Assembly (NCBI GenBank): GCA_019233755.1
Contig: JAFAMD010000011.1
Location: forward strand, 1-64,000
Length of the DNA: 64,000 bases
Direction: 5' to 3'
Origin: Acidobacteriaceae bacterium
Lineage (GTDB): Bacteria; Acidobacteriota; Terriglobia; Bryobacterales; Bryobacteraceae
In this document: piece by piece, positions 8,930 through 17,537 of the stretch
How the letters are laid out: each line of letters opens with the position of its first letter
Numbering within the stretch: the stretch's first letter is position 1
The notes under the pieces: model-generated
Told to the model about the DNA's origin: nothing
The model's database searches: none
The model's input: the letters and a program-made list of their open reading frames with translations, nothing else
Program-made: the position numbers and the translations under genes

Positions 8930-9555
8930 TGGAGCCGATTCGAATCTTGGTCGTCGAGGATCACAACGTAGTGCGCCAGGGGCTGGTGGCGCTGCTAAAG
9001 ACAGTGCCTGACATGCAGGTGGTCGGGGAAGCGGGCGACGGCGAGCAGGCCGTTGAGTTGTTTCGGAAATATTTGCCGGATGTGACCATCATGGATCTGC
9101 GCCTACCGAAAAAGACCGGCGTGGAGGCGACCATCGAGATCCGTCGCGAATACCCTTCGGCTCGGATCATCGTCCTGACTACTTTTGATGGTGACGAAGA
9201 CATCTATCGTGCCCTGCAGTCCGGTGCGCGTGGCTATCTGCTGAAGGACATGTTCGGCGACGAACTGATGGAGGCTGTGCGCGCCGTTCATTCCGGAAAG
9301 ACTCGCATTCCGCCCGCTGTGGCGCTGCGTCTCGCCGAGCGTATGGGCGGGCCCAACCTGACCGCGCGGGAATCCGAGGTGCTCGAGTTGATTGTGGCTG
9401 GTAAGAGCAATAAAGAGATTGGTTCCGATCTGTCCATCTCTGAGGCCACGGTGAAGAGTCACATTAACAGCATCCTCAGCAAATTAGGCGTAACGGACCG
9501 CACCCAGGCTGCGACTACTGCTCTCCAGCGCGGCATCGTCCATTTGTCCAGGTGA
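8929..9555 (+). CDS. NarL/FixJ-type response regulator
   Basis: 208 residues. Receiver domain at residues 1-120 with acidic pair Glu10/Asp11, phosphoacceptor Asp56 in 'VTIMDLRLP', conserved Thr near 84 and Lys106 in 'GYLLKD'. A LuxR-type helix-turn-helix follows at about 142-205: 'LTARESEVLELIVAGKSNKE', 'SEATVKSHINSILSKLGVTD'. All switch residues are intact. It starts at the TAATG junction with the sensor kinase and should be its partner, activating unknown targets, possibly including the secreted protein encoded immediately downstream. Confidence 0.93.
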   Translation: MEPIRILVVEDHNVVRQGLVALLKTVPDMQVVGEAGDGEQAVELFRKYLPDVTIMDLRLPKKTGVEATIEIRREYPSARIIVLTTFDGDEDIYRALQSGARGYLLKDMFGDELMEAVRAVHSGKTRIPPAVALRLAERMGGPNLTARESEVLELIVAGKSNKEIGSDLSISEATVKSHINSILSKLGVTDRTQAATTALQRGIVHLSR

Positions 9556-9559
9556 GCGC

Positions 9560-10048
9560 ATGCACCGGATACTGTTGGCAGCGGCTCTTCTTTTCGCCGG
9601 CGTCGCGAACTGGCGCGCCGCGAGTGAAAGCGAGCTGAAAGAAGTTATTCCGGCCCGCGCGCCCGTCGAGAAGGAGCACATCGAGACCGAGTTCCGCACT
9701 GCATCCGGTATAACCGACGGCAAGGGGAGGTACATCGCTGGTGTAGTGTTGATCACCGCCGGCTATTCCGCAGAGGGGAAGTATTCGCACTACCTGCTAA
9801 CTCAGGTTCCCATCAAAATCGGAGAGCTCTCGCTCGGCCCGGGCGACTACGTGTTCGGGTGGCAGCGCGCCGATGAAGCGCTTTCCGTGAAGTTCTACAC
9901 CGCTCAGACCGGCAAGTTCCTTGGAACCGTTGCAGCGCCGCGCATCAATCGCGTAGGTCGAATCGAATCGTTTCACATCTACCCGCCCGGCCAAAGGTCC
10001 CTCATTCAAATCGGGCGATTCGCGATGAGTTACGAACTGGGCAGCTAG
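9560..10048 (+). CDS. Secreted protein of unknown function
   Basis: 162 residues with an N-terminal signal peptide (MHRILLAAALLFAGVANWRA). The mature part is compact and beta-rich ('GRYIAGVVLITAGYSAEGKY', 'LGPGDYVFGWQRADEALSVK', 'IESFHIYPPGQRSLIQIGRF'). It begins four bases after the response regulator stop, so it is probably the last gene of that operon, and a hairpin follows it directly. It may be a periplasmic component or output of the sensor pathway; this is inferred only from position. Confidence 0.7.
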   Translation: MHRILLAAALLFAGVANWRAASESELKEVIPARAPVEKEHIETEFRTASGITDGKGRYIAGVVLITAGYSAEGKYSHYLLTQVPIKIGELSLGPGDYVFGWQRADEALSVKFYTAQTGKFLGTVAAPRINRVGRIESFHIYPPGQRSLIQIGRFAMSYELGS

Positions 10049-10050
10049 AG

Positions 10051-10079
10051 GAAGGCGCCGACCTCCGCCCGGCGCCTTC
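10051..10079 (+). terminator. Hairpin after the sensor operon
   Basis: A perfect 9-base stem (gaaggcgcc, 10051-10059, paired with ggcgccttc, 10071-10079) with an 11-base loop lies three bases after the stop. No clear T-run follows, so it may be a weak or Rho-assisted terminator or a 3' stabiliser. Confidence 0.55.
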
Positions 10080-10259
10080 TCGACGGTTGTTCATTCTGCG
10101 TTTGCTTCAGGAGTGAAACTTCAAAGGTGAAATAAGATTACGTCGGAAACGTCTCTCTGTCCTCGGCCGTCTGGGCGATATTTCTCTCAAACTTAGGTTG
10201 TAGTGGGCCAAGCGAAGGCCCGCCAGCCTCTTGAGCTTCAAATTGCGAGATTATAAGGC

Positions 10260-11141
10260 GTGCTTCTCAAAATTTCGCGGATACTCGTACCGGTAGACTT
10301 TTCGGACCGTTGTCTGGCAATGGTGCGGTTTGCCCGTGTGCTGGCCCAGCAGTACCAGGCGGAACTCATACTGCTGCACGTGGTGAATCCCGTGTTTGTC
10401 GCGCCGGAAACGGGCATATCCGGGCCGGCATTTCTTCCCGTGCCGAAGTGGCTGATTGAGCGCGAGTCGGGCAGGCTCGATAATTTCGCCAAAGAGCAAA
10501 CCGACGGGCTGCCTGTCCGTCGCCTCGTATATGAAGGGTTGCCGGAAGCGCAGATCGTGGAGCTGGCAAAAGCGGAAGAGGTGGATTTGGTCGCGATACC
10601 CGCGCATGGATTGGGCGTCTTCCGCAGGTTACTGATTGGTTCGGTAACAGCGAAGGTGCTCGATGATGTTGCTTGTCCAGTGCTCACGGGCGCTCACATT
10701 GAAAAGGAGCACCACGCTTATTCCCCAACCATCTCCTCCATCGTCTGTGGCGTAGATCCCAGATCGCCAGATAGCAAGCCGCTGGAGTGGGCAGCGAGTC
10801 TCGCGAACGACTTTGGCGCCAGGTTAGCTGTCGTCCATTCGTGCGCTTACATGGAGAAAGGCTCTCGGCCGGAATATGCCGATCAGTTGCAGCCGCAACT
10901 CGCCGAGATAGTGCGCGAACAGATCAGGAAACTGGGTGGCGAGATCGGCCGTGCGCCGGAAAGCATCGAGGTGAGCGTGAAGGAAGGAGATCCGCCGCAC
11001 GCCGTCTGCGGCTTCGCCAGAAGCATCGGTGCGGATCTAGTGGTAATCGGCCGTCCGCATGAGCAGCCGCACCCCGGCAGGCTGAGTTCCGATGTGTACA
11101 ACATCATCAGTCACTCGCCTTGTCCGGTGCTCAGCGTTTGA
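10260..11141 (+). CDS. Tandem universal stress protein (UspA family)
   Basis: 293 residues with two UspA domains. The first (about 1-145) starts 'ISRILVPVDFSDRCLAMVRF' and ends with a full nucleotide-binding signature 'PAHGLGVFRRLLIGSVT' before 'CPVL'. The second (about 155-293) starts 'SSIVCGVDPRSPDSKPLEWA'; its loop 'IGRPHEQPHPGRLSSDVYNI' departs from G-x2-G-x9-G-S/T, so nucleotide binding by that half is uncertain. The proposed start is the GTG at 10260 with AAGG close upstream. It is a cytoplasmic stress-related protein, transcribed toward the oppositely oriented GMC operon. Confidence 0.88.
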   Translation: MLLKISRILVPVDFSDRCLAMVRFARVLAQQYQAELILLHVVNPVFVAPETGISGPAFLPVPKWLIERESGRLDNFAKEQTDGLPVRRLVYEGLPEAQIVELAKAEEVDLVAIPAHGLGVFRRLLIGSVTAKVLDDVACPVLTGAHIEKEHHAYSPTISSIVCGVDPRSPDSKPLEWAASLANDFGARLAVVHSCAYMEKGSRPEYADQLQPQLAEIVREQIRKLGGEIGRAPESIEVSVKEGDPPHAVCGFARSIGADLVVIGRPHEQPHPGRLSSDVYNIISHSPCPVLSV

Positions 11142-11149
11142 AACTTGGG

Positions 11150-11722
11150 TCAGTCTTTGCAGGCGGGGAATTCGCTGCGGACGGCGTTGCCTTTATATCC
11201 AAGTTCTTCAAGGAGGCCGGTTCTGGATGTGTAATAGCCATCCGCGGTCAGTCCCTTGATAAGCGCGAAGAACTGTACATTTCGCGCTTGGCTGCTTTTC
11301 GCGTCGGCGGCATCGCACAGCGGCTGCAAAATCGAGAGCTGCTGGTCTTCGGAAATTTCGAGAAACTTTCTGTCTGGTGCGATGCGGCCGGCTTCTGCAT
11401 CCAGCCAGCGGAGACCGTCGGCCACCAGGAGTTGCTGCTCCGTATTGCGTGCGATGACCATATCGATGTACTCGGGTACGCCTGCGCCCGTCGCACCCGG
11501 CGTATCGGTGGCGGGAATAATCAAATCCGCAATTCGCGAAATGGTGCGGAAGTCGGCTTCGTTGAAGAACCGCTGTCCGGCTTGAGCCGGAGCGGGGAAG
11601 TGTTCATGCTGCGGAACAGTCTGTCCGAGAAGTTCGTCTCCGGCGAAAGGATACGCGCAGGTTGCCCCGATCGCGCCGATGATTTTCAGCAGTGAGCGGC
11701 GGTCGGAAGAGTAGGTCGGCAC
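11150..11722 (-). CDS. Gluconate 2-dehydrogenase subunit 3-like (Tat-exported small subunit)
   Basis: 190 residues. The N-terminus 'SDRRSLLKIIGAIGATCAYP' carries a twin-arginine-like motif and a hydrophobic stretch. The remainder ('FFNEADFRTISRIADLIIPA', 'GVPEYIDMVIARNTEQQ') fits the gluconate_2-dh3 family, the gamma or 'hitch-hiker' subunits that carry FAD-dependent dehydrogenases across the membrane by Tat and support their folding. Its GTG shares one base with the stop of the upstream GMC gene (TAGTG), so the two are co-translated and should form a complex. Confidence 0.87.
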   Translation of the reverse strand: MPTYSSDRRSLLKIIGAIGATCAYPFAGDELLGQTVPQHEHFPAPAQAGQRFFNEADFRTISRIADLIIPATDTPGATGAGVPEYIDMVIARNTEQQLLVADGLRWLDAEAGRIAPDRKFLEISEDQQLSILQPLCDAADAKSSQARNVQFFALIKGLTADGYYTSRTGLLEELGYKGNAVRSEFPACKD

Positions 11723-13284
11723 TAGACTTCTCCTTTCTGAAGGCGGTCCCCGATATGGTCTGCGGTTCGAGACGCCAGGGCCATGATGGTCAGGGTCGGG
11801 TTCTTTTCAGATGCCGAAGGGAACGCGCTTGCGTCTGCGACGTACAGGTTCGGTACGTCATGCGAAAGGCCGAACTTATCTAGTATCGAAGTCTTCGGGT
11901 CCGTTCCCATCCGGCAGCCGCCGATCTCGTGATTAGTGGTCGGAGCAGTGCTGACCGAATGGATCTCGGCCTTGCTCGATTCGAGAATCGCCTTCGACCA
12001 TGCCTTCATATCGTTGTGCAGGCGCATGTCGGAATCTGAGAGTTTCCAGTGCCGGCGCGCGCGCGGCAGGCCGTACTCGTCGAGGTATTCGTAATCCAGA
12101 TCTATGTAGCTCTCGGCGTTGGGCAGCATTTCTTGATACGGCGTGAAAGTCAGATAGGCGGGATACCGCGCCTTCACGGAGTCTTTGAACGCTTTGCCCA
12201 TGCCGTGCACGCTGCGCGCCCAGCCTACCGACCGGTGATTCTGGTAGTTGAATTGTATGCCGAAGCTGCGCGGGTAATCGCGCTTGCGCGAATGCATGAA
12301 GGAAGGAATGTAGGCATGATCGAGAAAGCCTTCGTCGTTTACCGTGGGCTTTCCGATGAGCTCTTCGAGAAAGACCTCGAATCCTGCAGTGATATGCGGA
12401 ATGAAGTTCTTCCCAAGCTGTCCGCTGGAGTTGCCCAAACCATCGGGAAACCGGCTCGATTTCGACATCAGCAGCAAAGCCACGCTCTGAACACAGGCGC
12501 ACGCCACAACAACCACGCGGCCGCGCGCGGCGGCTTCCGCTCTCGTTTCGCGATCGAAGTAGCGGACTTCGCTCACCCGCGCTTCATCCGAAACGGCCAG
12601 TTCATAAACGACGCTGTTCGGCCGCAGCGTCAGCTTGCCTGTGCTCAGCGCCGGGTACATATGAACGTCTGCTGAATTGTATTTCGCAACCACGTCGCAC
12701 CCGGACATGCAGTTTCCGCAGAAATGGCACGCCGGCCGGGTTGTGCGGGGCCTGCTCAGCGTCGCTTTCCGAACGTGGATCACAGGAATGCCGAGCTTCG
12801 CGGCTCCGTCCTTAATGATCAGCTCGCTGCACTTCATCGGCACGGGAGGAAGAAAGATTCCGTCGGGCAGATCTTCGAGATGATCGTAGTTGCCGCAGAC
12901 ACCGACTTCGCGCTCGATCCGGTCATAGTACGGTGCGAGATCCGCGTAATCGATCGGCCAGTCTTCGCCGGCGCCGTCGTGCTGCCGTCCTTTAAAGTCG
13001 CGCTGGCTCAGACGTAGCGAGACCGCGTTCCACAGCATTGTCTTGCCGCCGAGGCCGCGGCTCCGCTCGCCATCGAAGCCTGGTTTCCCGGGCTTCATTA
13101 CGGGGATGTGGCGAGATGGAAATTCGAAAGGAAGAGCGTGCGTATTGAAGTCGGTTCGGGTGTTGACCTTGGGCCCGCCTTCAAGAACGAGTACCTCCGC
13201 GCCGAGTTGCGCGAGTCGCGCCGAAAGCGTGCCGCCGCCGGCGCCCGACCCGACAACCACCACGTCATATGTTTTATCGCCCAC
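11722..13284 (-). CDS. GMC-family FAD-dependent oxidoreductase (sugar/alcohol dehydrogenase alpha subunit)
   Basis: 520 residues. The N-terminal dinucleotide-binding motif 'DVVVVGSGAGGGTLSARLAQ' binds FAD. 'RGLGGKTMLWNAVSLR' is the GMC N-terminal signature, and the C-terminal 'TNHEIGGCRMGTDPKTSILD' carries catalytic-base region residues followed by 'NLYVADASAFPSASEKNPTL'. A cluster of four Cys, C-x2-C-x2-C-x3-C ('CHFCGNCMSGC', about residues 190-200), recalls the iron-sulphur ligands of bacterial FAD-glucose dehydrogenase alpha subunits. It pairs with the Tat small subunit downstream. No cytochrome c subunit gene is adjacent, so the electron acceptor is unknown; it probably oxidises a sugar or alcohol in the periplasm. 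Confidence 0.88.
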   Translation of the reverse strand: MGDKTYDVVVVGSGAGGGTLSARLAQLGAEVLVLEGGPKVNTRTDFNTHALPFEFPSRHIPVMKPGKPGFDGERSRGLGGKTMLWNAVSLRLSQRDFKGRQHDGAGEDWPIDYADLAPYYDRIEREVGVCGNYDHLEDLPDGIFLPPVPMKCSELIIKDGAAKLGIPVIHVRKATLSRPRTTRPACHFCGNCMSGCDVVAKYNSADVHMYPALSTGKLTLRPNSVVYELAVSDEARVSEVRYFDRETRAEAAARGRVVVVACACVQSVALLLMSKSSRFPDGLGNSSGQLGKNFIPHITAGFEVFLEELIGKPTVNDEGFLDHAYIPSFMHSRKRDYPRSFGIQFNYQNHRSVGWARSVHGMGKAFKDSVKARYPAYLTFTPYQEMLPNAESYIDLDYEYLDEYGLPRARRHWKLSDSDMRLHNDMKAWSKAILESSKAEIHSVSTAPTTNHEIGGCRMGTDPKTSILDKFGLSHDVPNLYVADASAFPSASEKNPTLTIMALASRTADHIGDRLQKGEV

Positions 13285-13732
13285 CGGGCTATCTTATCTC
13301 TGGACGGGGACTGTCCCCGCTCTTCACAGTCCTTGTCACACGCCAGTCATCATGAAGAAGCAAACCAAAATCAAGCCGATAGAAAGGACCCAGGTGCCTG
13401 CCGGACTGCCCCTGTACTGAGATGGTTCTTTAGTCCATATGGATTACGTGCTGTCTCGTATAGCGCGTATTCAGTGGTTGCTCGATCCTGAGATACTTAC
13501 GAATCGAAAAGCAGATTCCGACAGAATCTGCTGTTTTCTTAGGTATTTTTGGCAGTGATTTGCACGATTTTCTCGCTCGGAATTAACGCTGCGGGTTCTC
13601 CTGAGTAACAGATAGAGTACGGTTTGCATCTACCTCGCGTTTACAGCAGCCTACTCAGCGGTGCTAGTCACGCGGCAAGTTGTCGCATGCTGGCCGCTGC
13701 ATTCCAACGTTCGGAGCGACGAGGATGAAGAA
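13285..13732. other. Intergenic region of about 450 bases
   Basis: Divergent spacer between the GMC operon and the PEP-CTERM gene. Apart from the hairpin at 13510-13540 I see no gene, RNA or repeat in it. It should hold the promoters of both flanking units, but none stands out. Confidence 0.5.
13510..13540 (+). terminator. Hairpin with flanking A and T runs
   Basis: A perfect 9-base stem (agcagattc, 13510-13518, with gaatctgct, 13524-13532) and a 5-base loop is followed by 'gttttctt' and preceded by 'aaaa', the form of an intrinsic terminator that could work on either strand. No coding region ends just before it on the plus strand, so it may end a short untranslated transcript or insulate the next gene. 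Confidence 0.55.
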
Positions 13733-14359
13733 ATGAAGTTGAAGATTGGCCTCTTTTTCGGCGCACTCTTTTTACAGGCAGGACTGGCTGGGGCGACTAC
13801 AGTTACGTTGAATTTTCAGGGCCTGAACCCAGCAAACGCTAACGCGTTGTTCGTCGCCAGTCCTTTGCAGACTCAAGGCTTTACTGTGACCTCAACACTC
13901 GGTTTTGACACCTATGGCACGCACAACACCAACTTTTTCGCAGGGGCTCCCGCGCTAGCTGCGATAGCCCCTTCGAGCATCTCGGTTGCTGCAACGGATG
14001 GGCATCCATTTTCAGTGTTATCGATCGACCTGGCGCGCAATTTCGCTTTCGATCCAGCACCGACTGTTGACTTTACGGGTATCCTTCCCGGTGGAGTCCG
14101 GGTAGTTGAGTCTTTCACCGTTACCACTCCCACAGGGACTGCTGCGTTCCAGACTTTTCACTTCACAGGGTTTACGAATTTGCTCAGCCTGGATTGGAGC
14201 CAACCGGCAGCAGGGGCGCTGCATCAATTTACTGACATCACATTAAGTACAGGCCCGCCAAGTACCGTTCCCGAGCCGGTTTCTGGTCTGCTCTGTGGAA
14301 TTGGTGTCCTTAGTTTCGGATTGATGAGACGCCGCACGCAAAAACAACAGCTTCGGTAG
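13733..14359 (+). CDS. PEP-CTERM sorting-domain protein
   Basis: 208 residues. The ATG at 13733 has GAGGATGAAG just upstream and starts a signal peptide (MKLKIGLFFGALFLQAGLAG). The mature part is beta-rich and low in charge. The C-terminus has the tripartite sorting signal: 'STVPEPVSG', a hydrophobic helix 'LLCGIGVLSFGLM', then the basic 'RRRTQKQQ'. Such proteins are cut by exosortase and delivered to the cell surface or exopolysaccharide matrix. The exosortase is not in this window. Specific role unknown. Confidence 0.9.
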   Translation: MKLKIGLFFGALFLQAGLAGATTVTLNFQGLNPANANALFVASPLQTQGFTVTSTLGFDTYGTHNTNFFAGAPALAAIAPSSISVAATDGHPFSVLSIDLARNFAFDPAPTVDFTGILPGGVRVVESFTVTTPTGTAAFQTFHFTGFTNLLSLDWSQPAAGALHQFTDITLSTGPPSTVPEPVSGLLCGIGVLSFGLMRRRTQKQQLR

Positions 14360-14490
14360 CCGCACCGACCCCAAAGTCCGTATCTTCACAGGCGCCCGGA
14401 GGAAATTGAAAAGAAGGCGATTGTTGCGTCAACTTCCTCAATTTCTCAAGCATCAAACAAGATAAGTAAATCCTGTCGTATGGAGGTTGT

Positions 14491-15474
14491 ATGGGCGCCA
14501 CGATAAATGCCTTCCTCCGCAAGCAGCTAGTCACGCGCCGCGATCGTCTGGAGTCCGCCGCGCACCATCGCGGCCATTCCGCGCACGTTCATGTCTTGCT
14601 CAAGGAGGTCGACCGCGCTCTCGCGGGAATGGAAGATGGCTCGTTCGGTATCTGCGAGATATGCCATGAAGCCGTCGAAACGGAGCGGCTGATCTGTGAT
14701 CCGCTGACTCGAATTTGCCTCGATCACTTCACAACTCAAGAAAAGACTGCTCTTGAGCGCGATCTGGAGCTCGCAGCAGAAGTTCAGAAAGCCTTACTTC
14801 CGCAGCATCCCTTTCAGCACCAGGGATGGGACGTCTGCTATCACTACGAACCCGCGGGTCTGGTTAGTGGCGACTATTGCGACATCATTGAAGCAGGAGA
14901 CGGGAGTTTTTACTTTGTCGTCGGCGACGTTTCCGGCAAAGGCCTCGCCGCTTCGATGCTCATGACGCATATGCATGCGATGTTCCGTACGCTGATGTCT
15001 GTTAAGCTCCCGCTGACGGACATTCTGAAGCATGCGAGTCGCGTTTTCTCGGAGAGCACCCTGCCGAATCAATACGCCACACTGGTCTGCGGGCGTGCGA
15101 TGCCGGATGGCACTCTAGAGATCTGCAATGCCGGACACCCGCCTCCGATGATCGTTCGCGACGGAGTGGTTGAGGAACTTGATTCTGCCGATCTTCCTAT
15201 CGGCCTCTTCGTCGCCGAAGAGTTTTCCGTCAGCAATCTGCGGCTGCTGCCGGGCGAGGGCCTTGTTATGTATTCGGACGGCGTTTCTGAGGCGAATAAC
15301 ACCTCTGGCACTGAGTACACTTCGCATCGGCTCAGCAACGTAATACGGAGCAGCAATGGCGTCGACGCCAGCGCGCTCGTTGCTGCCTGCCGCGACGATT
15401 TGACCGCGTTTCGAGGCCAGGCACGAAAAACGGATGATGCAACACTCTTCGTCCTGCGCCGCCAACGTGCGTGA
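14491..15474 (+). CDS. DksA/TraR-type zinc finger fused to a SpoIIE-family PP2C phosphatase
   Basis: 327 residues. Residues 1-80 resemble DksA/TraR: a helical stretch with 'LLKEVDRALAGMEDGSFGIC' leads into a finger 'CEICHEAVETERLICDP' with further Cys and His in 'ICLDHF'. From about residue 90 there is a complete SpoIIE/RsbU phosphatase: 'AAEVQKALLPQ', 'SGDYCDIIE', 'VVGDVSGKGLAASMLM', 'NAGHPPPM', 'MYSDGVSEANN' and 'DDATLFVL'; the metal-binding Asp residues are all present. RsbU-like enzymes dephosphorylate anti-anti-sigma STAS proteins, so the STAS protein at 59704 is a conceivable but distant partner. DksA fingers usually act at RNA polymerase, which would bring the phosphatase to transcription. 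Confidence 0.85.
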   Translation: MGATINAFLRKQLVTRRDRLESAAHHRGHSAHVHVLLKEVDRALAGMEDGSFGICEICHEAVETERLICDPLTRICLDHFTTQEKTALERDLELAAEVQKALLPQHPFQHQGWDVCYHYEPAGLVSGDYCDIIEAGDGSFYFVVGDVSGKGLAASMLMTHMHAMFRTLMSVKLPLTDILKHASRVFSESTLPNQYATLVCGRAMPDGTLEICNAGHPPPMIVRDGVVEELDSADLPIGLFVAEEFSVSNLRLLPGEGLVMYSDGVSEANNTSGTEYTSHRLSNVIRSSNGVDASALVAACRDDLTAFRGQARKTDDATLFVLRRQRA

Positions 15475-15621
15475 GTGGCAGCCCTTGTCCCCTGTTATGA
15501 TTCTTGAAAGGTAACGCCGCTGGCCGTCACACTCTAAATCGTTTCTCCATTCGTTGCTGCGAGGCCTGTTCGATTGCAGCCGAAGTGTTTCATCCCTGCT
15601 AACACGAGAAAGGAAAAATGT

Positions 15622-16629
15622 GTGCACTTAGAGGAATTGGGCTGGAACAGCTATTTCGCCAGCCACTATGTAAACGGCACACCGGGGCGTGTAGCGCTCG
15701 CGACCCGTAAACATTTCGTTGTTTGGACCGAAGAGGGAGAAGTCGAGGCAACTGCCAGCGGCAGGCTGCGTCATCTGAACACGCTGTGTCCATGCGTTGG
15801 CGACTGGGTTCTTCTGCGCGGTCAATCTGTCATCGAGAGCGTGCTCCCGAGGCGCACGGAACTGTTGCGTAAGAGTCCGGGAAAAGGCGTTCGCGAACAG
15901 GTTCTCGCCGCAAATGTCGACGTCCTCCTTGTCGTAGCCGGATTAGATGGCGACTATAACCCGCGGCGCATTGAACGCTATCTGGTATTAGCGCGGGACA
16001 GCGGTGCACGCCCCGTTCTGTTGCTGAACAAGGCAGACTTGAGAGGCGACGTAACAAATGTTATTCGCGCGGCCGGGCAGTTCGCGCCTGGTGTTCCCGT
16101 GCTTGCCATAAGCGCACTGGCGGGCTGGGGATTGGATGAGCTGCCAAAGAGGGTAGGGTGGGGCGAAACGGCGGCACTTATCGGATCGTCAGGTGCAGGG
16201 AAATCGACCATCCTGAATCGATTTCTGGGAGAGGACCGGCAGCGAACGGCTTCCGTTCGCGAACGGGACAGCCGCGGACGTCACACCACAACGCATCGAG
16301 AGCTCGTTCGAATGCCCGAAGGATGGTTCCTGATGGATCTGCCGGGTCTGCGCGAGCTTCAACTTTGGGCCGACCCGGAGCAAATTGATGATACCTTCTC
16401 AGATATTGTCGGACTGGCGGCCGGCTGCCGGTTTCGAGATTGCTCGCATCAGCACGAACCCGGTTGTGCCGTGCGCGCCGCCGCCATCGACGAAGGACGA
16501 TTGCAAAGCTATTACAAGCTGAAGCGGGAGCTTGCGTATCTCGATCGCGACATAGACGTACGCCTTGCACGCGAGACGAAAAGGCGCTGCAAAATCATTG
16601 AAAGGGAAATGCGGCATCATTCACCATGA
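15622..16629 (+). CDS. rsgA: Ribosome small subunit-dependent GTPase A
   Basis: 335 residues from the GTG at 15622, which has AAAGGA upstream. An N-terminal OB domain ('CPCVGDWVLL') is followed by a circularly permuted GTPase with motifs in the order G4 'LLNKADL', G5 'ISALAG', G1 'IGSSGAGKSTILN', G2 region 'GRHTTTHRE', G3 'DLPGLRE'. A zinc-binding end has the Cys/His set 'CRFRDCSHQHEPGCAV'. The order and the zinc module are diagnostic of RsgA, which releases RbfA and checks late 30S assembly. Its stop overlaps the aldo/keto reductase start (ATGA). Confidence 0.95.
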   Translation: MHLEELGWNSYFASHYVNGTPGRVALATRKHFVVWTEEGEVEATASGRLRHLNTLCPCVGDWVLLRGQSVIESVLPRRTELLRKSPGKGVREQVLAANVDVLLVVAGLDGDYNPRRIERYLVLARDSGARPVLLLNKADLRGDVTNVIRAAGQFAPGVPVLAISALAGWGLDELPKRVGWGETAALIGSSGAGKSTILNRFLGEDRQRTASVRERDSRGRHTTTHRELVRMPEGWFLMDLPGLRELQLWADPEQIDDTFSDIVGLAAGCRFRDCSHQHEPGCAVRAAAIDEGRLQSYYKLKRELAYLDRDIDVRLARETKRRCKIIEREMRHHSP

Positions 16630-17504
16630 TTCAAACAACTAACGCACAGAGTGCAGGAACGATTACGCTCGGCGGTGACACCACTGTCAACCGGCTGGGA
16701 TTCGGTGCAATGCGAATCACAGGCAAAGGCATCTGGGGTCAGCCGGAGAACCGTGAGGCATCAATCGCGACGCTGAAACGGGCTGTCGAATTGGGCGTGA
16801 ACTTTATCGATACGGCAGATTCGTACGGGCCGTATGTTTCGGAGGAATTGATTGCGGAGGCTCTGGCACCCTATCCAAAGGGTTTGATCATTGCGACCAA
16901 AGGCGGGTGGGAACGGCCGGGCCCCGGTCTATGGACACACAACGCGAGTCCGAAGCATCTGCGGGAGGCGGTTGAGGGCAGCTTGAAACGGCTGCGGCTC
17001 CAACGAATCGACGTGTATCAATTGCATACCCCGGACCTTGCAGTCTCGTTTGATGCGTCCATGGAAACGCTGGCGCAATTACGGGAGGAGGGCAAAATTC
17101 ATCACGTCGCGCTGTCGAATGTGACGCAGGAGCACATCGAGCGCGCCCGAAAAATTGTCCCTATCGTGTCGGTACAGAACCGCTACAGTTTTGCAGACCG
17201 CGAATGGGACTATGTGCTGAACTACTGCGAGCGGAACGGGATTGCATTCATACCGTGGGCGCCGTTGGGCAGCGGCAAACGAGCGCACGAGGTGCTGGAG
17301 ACTGTTGCAAAGAAGCTCGAAGCGACGCCGCTGCAGGTTGCTTTGGCGTGGTTATTGAAACGGTCGCCGCTGATGCTGCCGATTCCGGGGACGTCCTCGG
17401 TAAGTCATCTCGAGGAGAACATCGCCGCTGCCGCATTGAAACTGCCGGACGCGGAGTTCGAGCAGCTCTCTTCAGTGACGCCGCCGCCGATCAGTTTGCG
17501 CTGA
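16626..17504 (+). CDS. Aldo/keto reductase
   Basis: 292 residues, a single TIM barrel of usual length. The catalytic tetrad is visible as Asp in 'GVNFIDTADSYG', Tyr in the same segment, Lys in 'IIATKGGW', and His in 'VYQLHTPD'. The C-terminal NADP-binding part reads 'WLLKRSPLMLPIPGTSSVSH'. It reduces aldehydes or ketones with NADPH; the substrate is unknown. Translationally coupled to rsgA by a four-base overlap, which probably reflects shared transcription and not shared function. Confidence 0.92.
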   Translation: MIQTTNAQSAGTITLGGDTTVNRLGFGAMRITGKGIWGQPENREASIATLKRAVELGVNFIDTADSYGPYVSEELIAEALAPYPKGLIIATKGGWERPGPGLWTHNASPKHLREAVEGSLKRLRLQRIDVYQLHTPDLAVSFDASMETLAQLREEGKIHHVALSNVTQEHIERARKIVPIVSVQNRYSFADREWDYVLNYCERNGIAFIPWAPLGSGKRAHEVLETVAKKLEATPLQVALAWLLKRSPLMLPIPGTSSVSHLEENIAAAALKLPDAEFEQLSSVTPPPISLR

Positions 17505-17537
17505 GGGCGGATTACAGCCGTACACAGCACGACGGTT

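Noticed and set aside
9560..10048. Possible role of the secreted protein as sensor ligand-binding partner
   Set aside because: Only operon position supports it; no domain or motif in the sequence ties it to the sensor.
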